Of a DNA stretch of 64,000 bases, positions 56,749 to 64,000 are shown one piece after another. The stretch is from assembly GCA_947169245.1 (NCBI GenBank), contig CAMVPA010000012.1, positions 1 through 64,000 on the forward strand. Direction: 5' to 3'. The translations under genes and the position numbers were made by a program. The number at the start of each line of letters is the position of its first letter. Position 1 is the stretch's first letter. The DNA is from an uncultured Prevotellaceae bacterium (lineage in GTDB: Bacteria; Bacteroidota; Bacteroidia; Bacteroidales; Bacteroidaceae). The notes beneath the pieces are model-generated. The model did no database searches. It had not been told where the DNA came from and saw only the letters and a program-made list of their open reading frames with translations.

Positions 56749-59742
56749 ATGACCACATTCCTCGAACACGTCGCCCAAGATATCCTGCAGAAGTACGGCA
56801 CCGACCTGTCGCACATTGCCGTCGTCTTTCCCAACAAGCGTGCCTCGCTGTTCCTGAACGATGCGCTGGCACGCCTCGCCGGACACCCCATCTGGTCGCC
56901 CGCCTACATCACCATCAGCGAACTTTTCCGCCAGCACAGCCCGCTACAGGTGGTCGACAACATCAAGCTCATCTGCGACCTGCATCACGTCTACACGAAG
57001 ATAACGGGTTATGACGAGACACTCGACCACTTCTACGGTTGGGGACAGCTGCTGCTCACCGACTTCGACGACATCGACAAGAACATGGCACCGGCCAAGC
57101 AGGTCTTTACTAACCTGCGTGACATTCATGAGCTCGACGATGTCAGCTACCTCACTGAGGAGCAACGCGCCATCATCCGCAAATTCTTCGGTAACTTCAG
57201 TGACGACCATAACAGCGAACTCAAGGAGCGCTTCCTGCGGCTGTGGTCAAACATGGGTACCATCTATCAGGAGTATAACGACCACCTGCGCCGTCAGGGG
57301 CTGGCCTACGAGGGTGCCCTCTACCGCCAGGTAGCCGAGGACGACAGCCTGTCGTTCGACCACGACCGCTACCTGTTCGTTGGGTTCAACCTTCTGCAAC
57401 AAGTGGAGCAGCGCCTCTTCAAGAACCTGTGCCGTCAAGGTAAGGCACGCTTCTACTGGGACTACGACCACTATTATATGAAAGCTGAAGCCGGACGTTA
57501 TATCTCACAGTACATCAGCGACTTTCCAAACGAGCTCAACAGTAACGACGCGGCCGTCTTCGACCAGTTCCGCCAGCCCAAGGACATCACGTTCATATCG
57601 GCACCGACCGAGAATATCCAGGCGCGCTATGCCACCCAGTGGCTACGCGAGAACAACCGCATAGCCGACGGTCGGCGCACGGCCATCGTCCTTTGCGACG
57701 AAGCGCTGCTGGGCACCACCATCCACTGTCTGCCTCCCGAGGTCGAACATGTCAATGTCACCACAGGCTATCCGCTGCAGCAAGCGCCCGTCGCCTCGCT
57801 CATCCAGCTGCTGCTGAACCTCCACACCCTCGGCTACGACCGTCAGCGCCGCCGTTTCCGTCCGCGCTACGTCAATGCCGTGCTGCGCCATCCTTACGCC
57901 AAGTATCTGGACCGCGAACAACTTCTCTATACGCCCGCCACTCAGAAACCCGCGCTCAGCCCAGCCGCGTTCAACGCCGCCCTACTCCATCACTTTGTCA
58001 ACCTCGTCACCACCCTCGCCAAGGTGCTGACGCCACCCACCGAACACCCAACACCCTTCACCGCCGAAGCCCTCTTCCGCACCTACACCCTGCTCAACCG
58101 CCTCGCGGGCCTTGTCGAGAGCGGCGACCTTGCCGTCGAAACGATCACCCTGCAACGCCTCGTCACGCAGCTCGTCCAGCAGACCTCCGTTCCCTTCCAC
58201 GGGGAGCCCGCTGTAGGGCTTCAGATTATGGGTGTGCTGGAGACGCGCAACCTTGATTTTGACCACATGCTGCTGCTCTCTGCCAACGAAGGAAACATGC
58301 CCCGTGGCGTCAACGATGCCTCGTTCATTTCCTATAGCATCCGCAAGGCATTCGGCCTCACCACTGTCGACAACAAGGTAGCTATCTATGCCTACTACTT
58401 CCACCGCCTGTTAAGCCGAGCCCGCGACATCACGCTCTGCTTCAACAACGCCACCACCGACGGCCATACTGGCGAGATGTCACGCTTCATGCTCCAGCTG
58501 CTCGTAGAGAGCCCCCATCCCATTCGTCAGCTGACACTCCAGGGTGGCCAACACATCGTCAGCCAGCAGCCACGCCCCATCGCCAAGACACCTGCCATCG
58601 TCGATGCTCTGCGCCGCCGTTTCTCAGCCGACCTCTCCCAACACCCATCACCCAACACCCCGCTCGAGCTCCGCTCGCTTGCTACCAACGGGACGCAAGA
58701 ACACCCAACACCCCTTCTCACCCCCACGGCCATCAACCGCTACATGCGCTGTCCGCTACAGTTCTACTACAACTATGTAGAGGGGCTGCGCGAACCCGAA
58801 AACAGCGACACCGACGTCATCGACAACCGCGTCTTCGGTAACATCTTCCACGATGCTGCCCAGCTGCTCTACGAGAAGATGATGCAGAAGAGTGCCACCA
58901 TACTCGCTGGCGACATCGATGCCATACTGAAAACCAAAGTCGACATTGAACTCGCCGTCGACGCTGCCATTCAGAAGAACGTTTTTGCCAACGGCCAGAA
59001 ACGCCACCCGGACGGCCAGCAGACCAACAGCGGCAACAGCCAGATGCCCGAGCTGAACGGCCAGCAGATCATCAACCGCGAGGTCATCATCCAGTACTTG
59101 CGCCTGCTGCTTTCGCTCGACCGCCAACTCTGTCCGTTCACCATCATCGGCCTTGAGAAAGATGTCGTCGTTCCATACACCATCCATTCGACAGGCATCA
59201 CGACAACTCTCGGCGGGCGCATTGACCGTCTCGACATGGTTATCGACGAGGAAGGCGCAGAACAGATACGTGTCATCGACTACAAGACGGGCTCCCGCCG
59301 CATAACACCACTGAAAACCGTCGACGACATCTTCGACCCCGCCCAGTTGCACAACCACAACGACTACTACCTCCAAGCCCTGCTCTACGCCCGGCTAGTC
59401 AGCAACAACCCATCACCCATCACCCCGCTCGAGCTCCGCTCGCTTGCTACCAACGGGACGCAAGAACACCCATCACCCATAAAAGTCGCTCCCGCCCTGC
59501 TCTTCATCCAGCACGCTGGCGTCGAGGGCTACGACCCCATCCTGCGCTTCGGTCAGGAGCGCATAAAAGAAATGGCCACCCCTGAGGGCGACCATTTCGT
59601 AGAGTTGCTTTCGGCTAAGATTGAGGAGATTTTCGACCCCTCCATCGCGTTTGTTCCTACCAACGACCGCAACCGCTGTGCCAACTGTCCGTACGCAGCT
59701 TTCTGCGGGCAGACAGGGCAGCCATCCGATCAGAACGTGTAG
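56749..59742 (+). CDS. PD-(D/E)xK nuclease, AddB-like, with two repeat insertions
   Basis: 997 residues. N-terminal inactivated helicase-like part (AVVFPNKRASLFLNDAL), C-terminal nuclease with RYMRCPLQFYYNYVEGL, IRVIDYKTGSRR and a closing NRCANCPYAAFCG cluster, matching the iron-sulphur nuclease of AddB. Two copies of a 48-bp element (58656-58703 and 59421-59468) add peptides containing TPLELRSLATNGTQE, one just before the nuclease domain's first Cys and one within the nuclease domain after the YYLQALLYARLVSNN helix. The reading frame is kept. The stop overlaps the convergent porin gene by 13 bp. Confidence 0.88.
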   Translation: MTTFLEHVAQDILQKYGTDLSHIAVVFPNKRASLFLNDALARLAGHPIWSPAYITISELFRQHSPLQVVDNIKLICDLHHVYTKITGYDETLDHFYGWGQLLLTDFDDIDKNMAPAKQVFTNLRDIHELDDVSYLTEEQRAIIRKFFGNFSDDHNSELKERFLRLWSNMGTIYQEYNDHLRRQGLAYEGALYRQVAEDDSLSFDHDRYLFVGFNLLQQVEQRLFKNLCRQGKARFYWDYDHYYMKAEAGRYISQYISDFPNELNSNDAAVFDQFRQPKDITFISAPTENIQARYATQWLRENNRIADGRRTAIVLCDEALLGTTIHCLPPEVEHVNVTTGYPLQQAPVASLIQLLLNLHTLGYDRQRRRFRPRYVNAVLRHPYAKYLDREQLLYTPATQKPALSPAAFNAALLHHFVNLVTTLAKVLTPPTEHPTPFTAEALFRTYTLLNRLAGLVESGDLAVETITLQRLVTQLVQQTSVPFHGEPAVGLQIMGVLETRNLDFDHMLLLSANEGNMPRGVNDASFISYSIRKAFGLTTVDNKVAIYAYYFHRLLSRARDITLCFNNATTDGHTGEMSRFMLQLLVESPHPIRQLTLQGGQHIVSQQPRPIAKTPAIVDALRRRFSADLSQHPSPNTPLELRSLATNGTQEHPTPLLTPTAINRYMRCPLQFYYNYVEGLREPENSDTDVIDNRVFGNIFHDAAQLLYEKMMQKSATILAGDIDAILKTKVDIELAVDAAIQKNVFANGQKRHPDGQQTNSGNSQMPELNGQQIINREVIIQYLRLLLSLDRQLCPFTIIGLEKDVVVPYTIHSTGITTTLGGRIDRLDMVIDEEGAEQIRVIDYKTGSRRITPLKTVDDIFDPAQLHNHNDYYLQALLYARLVSNNPSPITPLELRSLATNGTQEHPSPIKVAPALLFIQHAGVEGYDPILRFGQERIKEMATPEGDHFVELLSAKIEEIFDPSIAFVPTNDRNRCANCPYAAFCGQTGQPSDQNV
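58635..58728 (+). repeat. In-frame 48-bp element copy 1 with heptamer flanks
   Basis: Core 58656-58703 (begins CACCCCGCTCGAGCTCCGCT), flanked on the left by CACCCAT/CACCCAA heptamers and on the right by CACCCAA and C-rich sequence. Lies inside addB. Confidence 0.85.
59403..59481 (+). repeat. In-frame 48-bp element copy 2 with heptamer flanks
   Basis: Core 59421-59468 identical to copy 1 at all 48 positions as read, flanked left and right by CACCCAT heptamers. Inside addB, same frame as copy 1. Confidence 0.88.
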
Positions 59743-61310
59743 CCGAGTGTGAAGAGCACCTGATGGCGCTTGTTGTCGACACTGACAGCGTTACAGATGT
59801 TGTCATCGGCTCTGTTGTCGTTGTCCCAGTAGTTCATGAAGGGAGAGAACTCACCCTTGGTGGCGCTGTACTGGTAGGCCACATCAAGGTTCATGCGTCC
59901 GGCCTTGAAGCCCATACCGCAGGTGATACGGTTGGTCGACTTCCAGTTGGTGTAGTCGGTAGCCGAGCTGTAGTATGAGCCGTCGGTAGAGAGAGTACCG
60001 TCCTTGAAGCCATCCTTATTATACATCGGCGAGACATAGTTGTACCCCAGACGCACGGACATCGTAGGAACCGGACGGAGCTCGGCACCGACCTTCACTG
60101 TGGCAACGCCCTGCAGCGTCTCCTCGGTGTGGCGGTTCATCACGTCGTCGCTCTCGCTGTCCTCGTAGGCACCCCATCCGTCGTAGACGCGACCCGTGTT
60201 GTAGCGGGTATCCATCGAGCTGTAGTCAGCAAACTCGAAGGTAGCACCGAGAGCCAGCAGCGAGCCGAAGGTGTGGCCGGCGCTGATGCCAAACTTCCAC
60301 GGGGTGTAGAGCTTGAAGTCGTAGCTCTCGCCTGCCGAGCGTGACATGCTGCCATCAGTGACGACGGTATGGTTCGATGTGGTCAGGTCGTACCACGTCG
60401 GCGTGTGTACATAGGCACCGATGCGGAATGACGATTCGTCGATGGGGCGCAGAATGATACCGGCCTTGAGGTCGACACCCGTACCCTTGATGTGACGATC
60501 GTCGGATACCAGGAGGTTGAAGCCGTTGAGATGCTCTGTGTACTCACCAAAATGCTTGTAGTTGACATCATAGAGGCCAAGCGTAAGACCCAGATAGACC
60601 TTATTCTTGTAGTTGCCGCTAAGGTTCAGGTCATACTCGCCGATGCTGCCTTTCTGCTGGCGGTTCATCATGTAGTCGGTAGCCTCGTCGTAGTACCACG
60701 TGTTGTCGCGGTCGTCGTAGTTGAGGTATTGCGAGTAGATGTCGTCCAACTGGCTGCACGAGGCGTAGGACTCGCTCCAGTAAGGCTCGCCGTTGCCACT
60801 GGTCTTATAGAGGAGACCGTTCTTGGCCTTGGCGTAGGTCAATTTATTCTGGGATGCTGTATGATACTGAATATTCCCGTTCTCATCAATATGTTGTAAA
60901 ACAGGAAACTTATCAGCCGCACCAAGGATATAGTTGAAGTTGGTGCTCTTACGGTAGTTGAAGCCAAAGTTCACCCACGAATCATAGTCAGTACGCATAG
61001 AAGCCACGAAACCAGCCTGGTCGAAGCTCATCTTCGTCGTCTTGCCGGTAGCGAAGTCGGCCACATCCTGCTGACTGTTAACACCGAACGACACGCTGGC
61101 CGTTCCCTTGCGGAACATGCCGATGCCGGCGGGGTTAGTGCCAATAGTAGTGATGTCGGCACCCAGAGCCTCCAAGGCTCCACCCATACCCACATAGCGT
61201 GCGGTACCATTCAAATCCTGAGTTGCAATCTTTGCATTCTCGTAGGTCTCCTGTGCCATCATGGGCAGTGTACCCATCACGGCTATCATTGTTACATACA
61301 GCTTTTTCAT
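59730..61310 (-). CDS. OmpP1/FadL-like outer-membrane porin
   Basis: 526 residues from ATG 61310. Signal peptide KKLYVTMIAVMGTLPMMAQ, then the FadL-like start TARYVGMGGALEALGADITTIGTNPAGIGMFRKG, many amphipathic strands and a final RHQVLFTLGYTF. FadL-type porins carry hydrophobic compounds such as fatty acids across the outer membrane; the two acyl-CoA synthetases in this window would be natural partners, but nothing here shows it. Cotranscribed with the Tyr/Trp-rich gene upstream (45-bp gap with a TTCACTC heptamer pair). Confidence 0.85.
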   Translation of the reverse strand: MKKLYVTMIAVMGTLPMMAQETYENAKIATQDLNGTARYVGMGGALEALGADITTIGTNPAGIGMFRKGTASVSFGVNSQQDVADFATGKTTKMSFDQAGFVASMRTDYDSWVNFGFNYRKSTNFNYILGAADKFPVLQHIDENGNIQYHTASQNKLTYAKAKNGLLYKTSGNGEPYWSESYASCSQLDDIYSQYLNYDDRDNTWYYDEATDYMMNRQQKGSIGEYDLNLSGNYKNKVYLGLTLGLYDVNYKHFGEYTEHLNGFNLLVSDDRHIKGTGVDLKAGIILRPIDESSFRIGAYVHTPTWYDLTTSNHTVVTDGSMSRSAGESYDFKLYTPWKFGISAGHTFGSLLALGATFEFADYSSMDTRYNTGRVYDGWGAYEDSESDDVMNRHTEETLQGVATVKVGAELRPVPTMSVRLGYNYVSPMYNKDGFKDGTLSTDGSYYSSATDYTNWKSTNRITCGMGFKAGRMNLDVAYQYSATKGEFSPFMNYWDNDNRADDNICNAVSVDNKRHQVLFTLGYTF

Positions 61311-61355
61311 ATCTATATTACTCTTGGTTTTGTCATTCTTCACTCTTCACTTATA

Positions 61356-62426
61356 TCATCTCCGTCCGCCGAAGTGGCCACCACCGCCACCTCCGCCGCC
61401 GCTCGAACGGCTGCCGCCGAAGCTTCCGCCGCCGCTGCTGCTGCCGCCGAAGCTGCCGCCGAAGCTGCCGCCCGATGAGCTGCCAGAGCTGTAGCTGCTC
61501 GACGAAGTGGTCGTCGTCGGGGTATAGGTGCGTGTCGACGAATTATTGGAAGAAGCCGTGCGTGCTCTGCTTCCGCCGAAGTTGCCGTAGGCGTTCGTAG
61601 TGCGTCCATCCGTCTGCGTTGCGGTGCTGTTGGTGCGTGTGACGCCGTTGCGCGAGCCCAGCACGCCGGCACTGCGGTTGGTTGTTCCCGCACGACTGCC
61701 TCCGAAGGTGCCTGCGCCGTAAGCCGTCGAGCGTCCGTTGCTCAAGCCGCGCGGTCCGTCATAGTTGATTCGGCCGTGGTTCTGCGTTCCCGTCGGCCCG
61801 CTGGGTGCGTAGGCATAGCCGGGATAGTAAGGTGCATAATAGCCGTAGCCATAACCGTAGTACCAGGGACGGTTCCAGCCGTAATAGCCATAGTAACCGT
61901 AGTAGTCCCAGTACCAGGGATCATAGATTCCATGATAGAGATACCAGCGATCCCAATACCAGGGGTCGTACCAGTAAGAGTCGTACCAGGGGTAGAAGCT
62001 GTTGTAGTACCAGGGCGAGTGCCAGGCAGCGTCGCGCCGTCCGTCAACGTATCCGTCCCAATATGACTGACTGGGCTCGTAGCCCTCCCAGCGGCTCATC
62101 CTCTTGGTGAGCTCGAAGTCCTGCTGCACAGAGTCCTGCTGCACGGAGTCGGGATAGACCCCCTGCTGGCCGTCGAAGTCGATGATGTCGCTGGCCGTCG
62201 AGTCGGGCAACACTCTGTAGAAGTGTCCCGTCTTAGTGCGGCGGTTATACTCATCCACATTGCGGTTGGAGCCAGGATAATACGTATTCCGCGGAAGCTG
62301 ATGAGTCATCTGCTGCTTCTCCACAGCCTTCTTCGTCGGAACGAAGTACATATCGTCATCGTCCTGAGCCATCATGGTCAGAGGCAGAGCCCCCAGCATG
62401 AGCGATAGTAACATGAGCTTTTTCAT
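61356..62426 (-). CDS. Secreted Tyr/Trp-rich, Gly/Ser-rich protein
   Basis: 356 residues. Signal peptide KKLMLLSLMLGALPLTMMAQ; N-terminal soluble part with repeated DSVQQ; residues ~140-210 extraordinarily rich in Tyr and Trp (patterns WYD, DPWYWD, YGYYG); C-terminal ~100 residues of Ser/Gly/Thr with SFGGS repeats and a poly-Gly end. No family recognised. The composition recalls adhesive or self-assembling surface proteins. Leads the operon with the FadL-like porin. Confidence 0.7.
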   Translation of the reverse strand: MKKLMLLSLMLGALPLTMMAQDDDDMYFVPTKKAVEKQQMTHQLPRNTYYPGSNRNVDEYNRRTKTGHFYRVLPDSTASDIIDFDGQQGVYPDSVQQDSVQQDFELTKRMSRWEGYEPSQSYWDGYVDGRRDAAWHSPWYYNSFYPWYDSYWYDPWYWDRWYLYHGIYDPWYWDYYGYYGYYGWNRPWYYGYGYGYYAPYYPGYAYAPSGPTGTQNHGRINYDGPRGLSNGRSTAYGAGTFGGSRAGTTNRSAGVLGSRNGVTRTNSTATQTDGRTTNAYGNFGGSRARTASSNNSSTRTYTPTTTTSSSSYSSGSSSGGSFGGSFGGSSSGGGSFGGSRSSGGGGGGGGHFGGRR

Positions 62427-62481
62427 ATCTTTTTCCTTCTATTTATGGTTTCACGCTACAAAATTAGTACATATTTCGGTG

Positions 62482-62489
62482 CAAAGATA
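62482..62489 (-). promoter_or_regulatory. -7 box of the Tyr/Trp-rich gene
   Basis: Minus-strand TATCTTTG, ~55 nt before the ATG; overlaps the left arm of a 13-bp inverted repeat. Confidence 0.6.
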
Positions 62490-62525
62490 GGGAAAAACCC
62501 TAAAACGTGATAGGTTTTTCCCTAT
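62487..62525. other. 13-bp inverted repeat between divergent promoters
   Basis: Perfect arms at 62487-62499 and 62513-62525 (ATAGGGAAAAACC), 13-nt centre. Placed between the minus -7 box at 62482 and the plus -7 box at 62532, so it could be an operator controlling both. Confidence 0.55.
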
Positions 62526-62531
62526 TTTTTG

Positions 62532-62539
62532 TAATTTTG
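62532..62539 (+). promoter_or_regulatory. -7 box of prmA
   Basis: TAATTTTG, 20 nt before the ATG at 62560. Confidence 0.6.
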
Positions 62540-62559
62540 CCGGAAAATTAACACACATC

Positions 62560-63549
62560 ATGAAGTACTACGAAGTAACATTCACCATCAGCCCCGTCAG
62601 CGACGACGCCCGCGACATCGTGGCAGCACTGGCTGGCGAGGCCGCTTTCGAGACGTTCGAGGAGACCGCCGAGGGTGTGAAGGGCTATGTGCAGCAACAG
62701 CTCTTCGACGAAGACCTGCTGCGCCAGACGCTTGCCGCCTTCCCCCTGCCCGACCTGTCCGTCGGCTACACCGTCAGCGAGGCCGAAGACCGCGACTGGA
62801 ACGAGCAGTGGGAGCAAGAGGGCTTCGAGCCCATAAGCCTCCCCCTATCCCCCTCCGAGGGAGGGGGCTGTCTCGTCATCCACGACGGCCGGCACCTCCC
62901 CACTATCACCCCGCTCGAGCTCCGCTCGCCTGCTACCAACGGGACGCAAGAACAGCTATCACCCATCACCCAAATCGAAATCGACACTCACCTCGCCTTC
63001 GGCACCGGCACCCATGAGACCACCCGCCTCATGTGCGCCTCGCTGATTGACCTATTCTCCCTCCACCCATCACCCAACACCCAACACCCATCACCCAACA
63101 CCCATCACCCCCGAATCTTGGACTGCGGCACGGGCACGGGCATCCTCGCCATCACCGCCCTCAAGCTGGGCGCCGGTGAGGCCGTGGGCTACGACATCGA
63201 CGAGTGGTCGGCCGACAACGCGCGCCACAACGCCGTCATCAACCGTGTCGACGACCGTTCCACGTCACTGCTCGGCGATGCCTCTATACTAAATAAGGTG
63301 GAAGGCACGTTTGACATCGTCACTGCCAACATCAACCGCAACATTCTGCTCGCCGACATGCCGGCCTTCGTCTCGAAGATGGCTCCCGGCGCCACGCTGC
63401 TGCTCAGCGGTTTCTATACCGAGGACATACCGCTGCTCGTAGCCAAAGCCGAAGAGCTCGGCCTCCAGTTCGTCACCCAGCGTTCTGACAACAACTGGGC
63501 GTGCCTGCAATTCTCTCACCCTTCACCTCTCACCTCTCACCACGAATGA
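62560..63549 (+). CDS. prmA: Ribosomal protein L11 methyltransferase with insertions
   Basis: 329 residues. N-terminal substrate-recognition part, then SAM-dependent methyltransferase: [28 protein letters not shown] (SAM loop) and [12 protein letters not shown] (catalytic segment). Compared with the normal family pattern the gene carries extra segments: PLSPSEGGG (GC hairpin, 62841-62870), [15 protein letters not shown] (48-bp element, 62907-62954), a Pro/His/Thr-rich stretch (heptamer array 63064-63110), and a [11 protein letters not shown] tail (heptamers 63513-63540). All preserve the frame. The stop overlaps ruvC by 4 bp. It would methylate L11; activity with these insertions is uncertain. 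Confidence 0.9.
   Translation: MKYYEVTFTISPVSDDARDIVAALAGEAAFETFEETAEGVKGYVQQQLFDEDLLRQTLAAFPLPDLSVGYTVSEAEDRDWNEQWEQEGFEPISLPLSPSEGGGCLVIHDGRHLPTITPLELRSPATNGTQEQLSPITQIEIDTHLAFGTGTHETTRLMCASLIDLFSLHPSPNTQHPSPNTHHPRILDCGTGTGILAITALKLGAGEAVGYDIDEWSADNARHNAVINRVDDRSTSLLGDASILNKVEGTFDIVTANINRNILLADMPAFVSKMAPGATLLLSGFYTEDIPLLVAKAEELGLQFVTQRSDNNWACLQFSHPSPLTSHHE
62849..62867. repeat. GC-rich hairpin insertion in prmA
   Basis: 8-bp arms CCCCCTCC / GGAGGGGG with loop GAG. In the protein it adds Pro/Ser/Gly residues between EPISL and CLVIHDGRH. Confidence 0.65.
62901..62972 (+). repeat. In-frame 48-bp element copy 3 with heptamer flanks
   Basis: Core 62907-62954 differs from the addB copies at one position (C for T at 62930). 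CACCCAT and CACCCAA heptamers follow on the right. Same reading frame as the other two. Confidence 0.85.
63064..63110 (+). repeat. 7-bp tandem array in prmA (6.7 units, CACCCAW)
   Basis: Units CACCCAT, CACCCAA, CACCCAA, CACCCAT, CACCCAA, CACCCAT, CACCC. It adds a Pro/His/Thr-rich peptide just before the SAM-binding [10 protein letters not shown]. Because 7 is not divisible by 3, gain or loss of one unit would break the frame. Confidence 0.88.
63290..63303 (+). repeat. TAAATAAGGTGGAA repeat, copy 3
   Basis: In prmA, giving LNKVE; the stretch TCTATACTAAAT uses AT-rich codons unusual for the gene. Confidence 0.7.
63513..63540 (+). repeat. 7-bp tandem array at the prmA 3' end (4 units)
   Basis: CTCTCAC, CCTTCAC, CTCTCAC, CTCTCAC in tandem, encoding the last residues of PrmA and ending 5 bp before the ruvC ATG. 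Confidence 0.8.
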
Positions 63550-64000
63550 CAAAGGAAAAGATCATCCTTGGCATTGACCCCGGCACCAACATCATGGGCT
63601 ACGGCGTGCTGCGCATTGCCGACCGCAAGGCCGAGATGGTGACCATGGGCGTCATCGACCTGCGCAAGTTCAGCGACGGCTACCTGAAACTGGGACACAT
63701 CTTCGAGCGCGTCACCGGCATCATCGACTCCTTCCTGCCCGACGAGATGGCCATCGAGGCGCCGTTCTTCGGCAAGAACGTGCAGTCGATGCTGAAGCTC
63801 GGCCGTGCCCAGGGTGTCGCCATCGCTGCTGCTATCCACCACGGCGTGCCCATCCACGAGTATGCGCCGATGAAGATCAAGATGGCGATCACCGGCAACG
63901 GCAACGCCTCGAAGGAGCAGGTGGCCGGCATGCTCCAGCGCATGCTCAAGCTGCGCCAGGAAGACATGTCGCAGTTTATGGACGCCACCGACGCCCTCGC
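63546..64000 (+). CDS. ruvC: Holliday junction resolvase RuvC (partial, runs off the edge)
   Basis: First ~151 residues only; the gene continues beyond the window. [15 protein letters not shown] carries catalytic Asp11, [19 protein letters not shown] carries the second acidic residue, and the final ...MDATDALA reaches the DxxD pair. It cuts four-way junctions with RuvAB. Starts inside the prmA stop (ATGA). Confidence 0.93.
   Translation, partial: MTKEKIILGIDPGTNIMGYGVLRIADRKAEMVTMGVIDLRKFSDGYLKLGHIFERVTGIIDSFLPDEMAIEAPFFGKNVQSMLKLGRAQGVAIAAAIHHGVPIHEYAPMKIKMAITGNGNASKEQVAGMLQRMLKLRQEDMSQFMDATDAL

Noticed and set aside
53569..59742. addA/addB as an anti-phage helicase-nuclease system
   Set aside because: Motifs fit ordinary recombination enzymes with no defence genes around; the repair neighbourhood explains them better.

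Overview
The window is a dense, roughly 64 kb piece of a Bacteroidota chromosome, most likely Prevotellaceae. The signs are: TAnnTTTG -7 boxes with a TTTG 19-20 bp upstream in front of many genes; very few Shine-Dalgarno sites; a short RpoD of about 290 residues; S16 with an alanine-rich tail; families largely confined to the phylum (DUF4494, DUF3127, DUF4738, DUF4835, DUF5686, HU-CCDC81/SPOR); and a secreted protein ending in a T9SS-like C-terminal segment. Most genes are GC-rich. The first ~1.4 kb is AT-rich and carries a HepT/MntA toxin-antitoxin pair, which looks acquired.

Layout. 0-2 kb: HepT/MntA and an HU-type DNA-binding protein. 2-8 kb: tandem acyl-CoA synthetase paralogues, a LolC/E-type permease and a class I aminotransferase. 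8-12.5 kb: a membrane pseudokinase, DUF4494, YggS, and a convergent FHA/zinc-ribbon plus SPOR pair. 12.5-20 kb: RfbC, UDP-glucose dehydrogenase and a lipoprotein, then DUF4835, DnaQ-like exonuclease and DnaN, then DUF3127 with an SSB-like tail, an RNA methyltransferase and an outer-membrane barrel. 20-27 kb: small protein, CBM20-GH77 amylomaltase, RecN, pseudoprotease-TPR protein. 27-30 kb: an operon of secreted protein, 46-residue peptide, nucleotidyltransferase and PqqD. 30-38 kb: DnaB, S16, glycosyltransferase, rhamnose mutarotase, GH2 beta-galactosidase, DUF2461. 38-44.8 kb: Nth; an operon with secreted CTD-like protein, L,D-transpeptidase, ECF sigma, anti-sigma candidate and CpxP-like protein; RNase Z, lipoprotein, MazG. 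44.9-64 kb: ValS, UvrA, RpoD, DUF5686, AddA/AddB-type helicase-nucleases, FadL-like porin, Tyr/Trp-rich secreted protein, PrmA and the start of RuvC.

Two things go beyond ordinary annotation. (1) The 27.1-28.8 kb cassette encodes a 46-residue peptide, too short for usual gene calling, with a leader-like N-terminus and an ideal ribosome site. It is followed by a nucleotidyltransferase-like protein and a PqqD-type peptide-binding protein, so it resembles a minimal RiPP locus. (2) The window holds several families of small repeats: a 48-bp element inserted in the same frame at three places (twice in addB, once in prmA), flanked by 7-bp tandem repeats; more 7-bp arrays at other genes; a 9-bp array; three 21-bp-period intergenic arrays; GC-rich hairpin insertions in prmA and lacZ; and a 14-bp sequence present three times. 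Together they suggest an active repeat-insertion process that enters genes without breaking the frame.

All calls come from reading the sequence; no database search was run. Gene names rest on recognised motifs and overall family resemblance.
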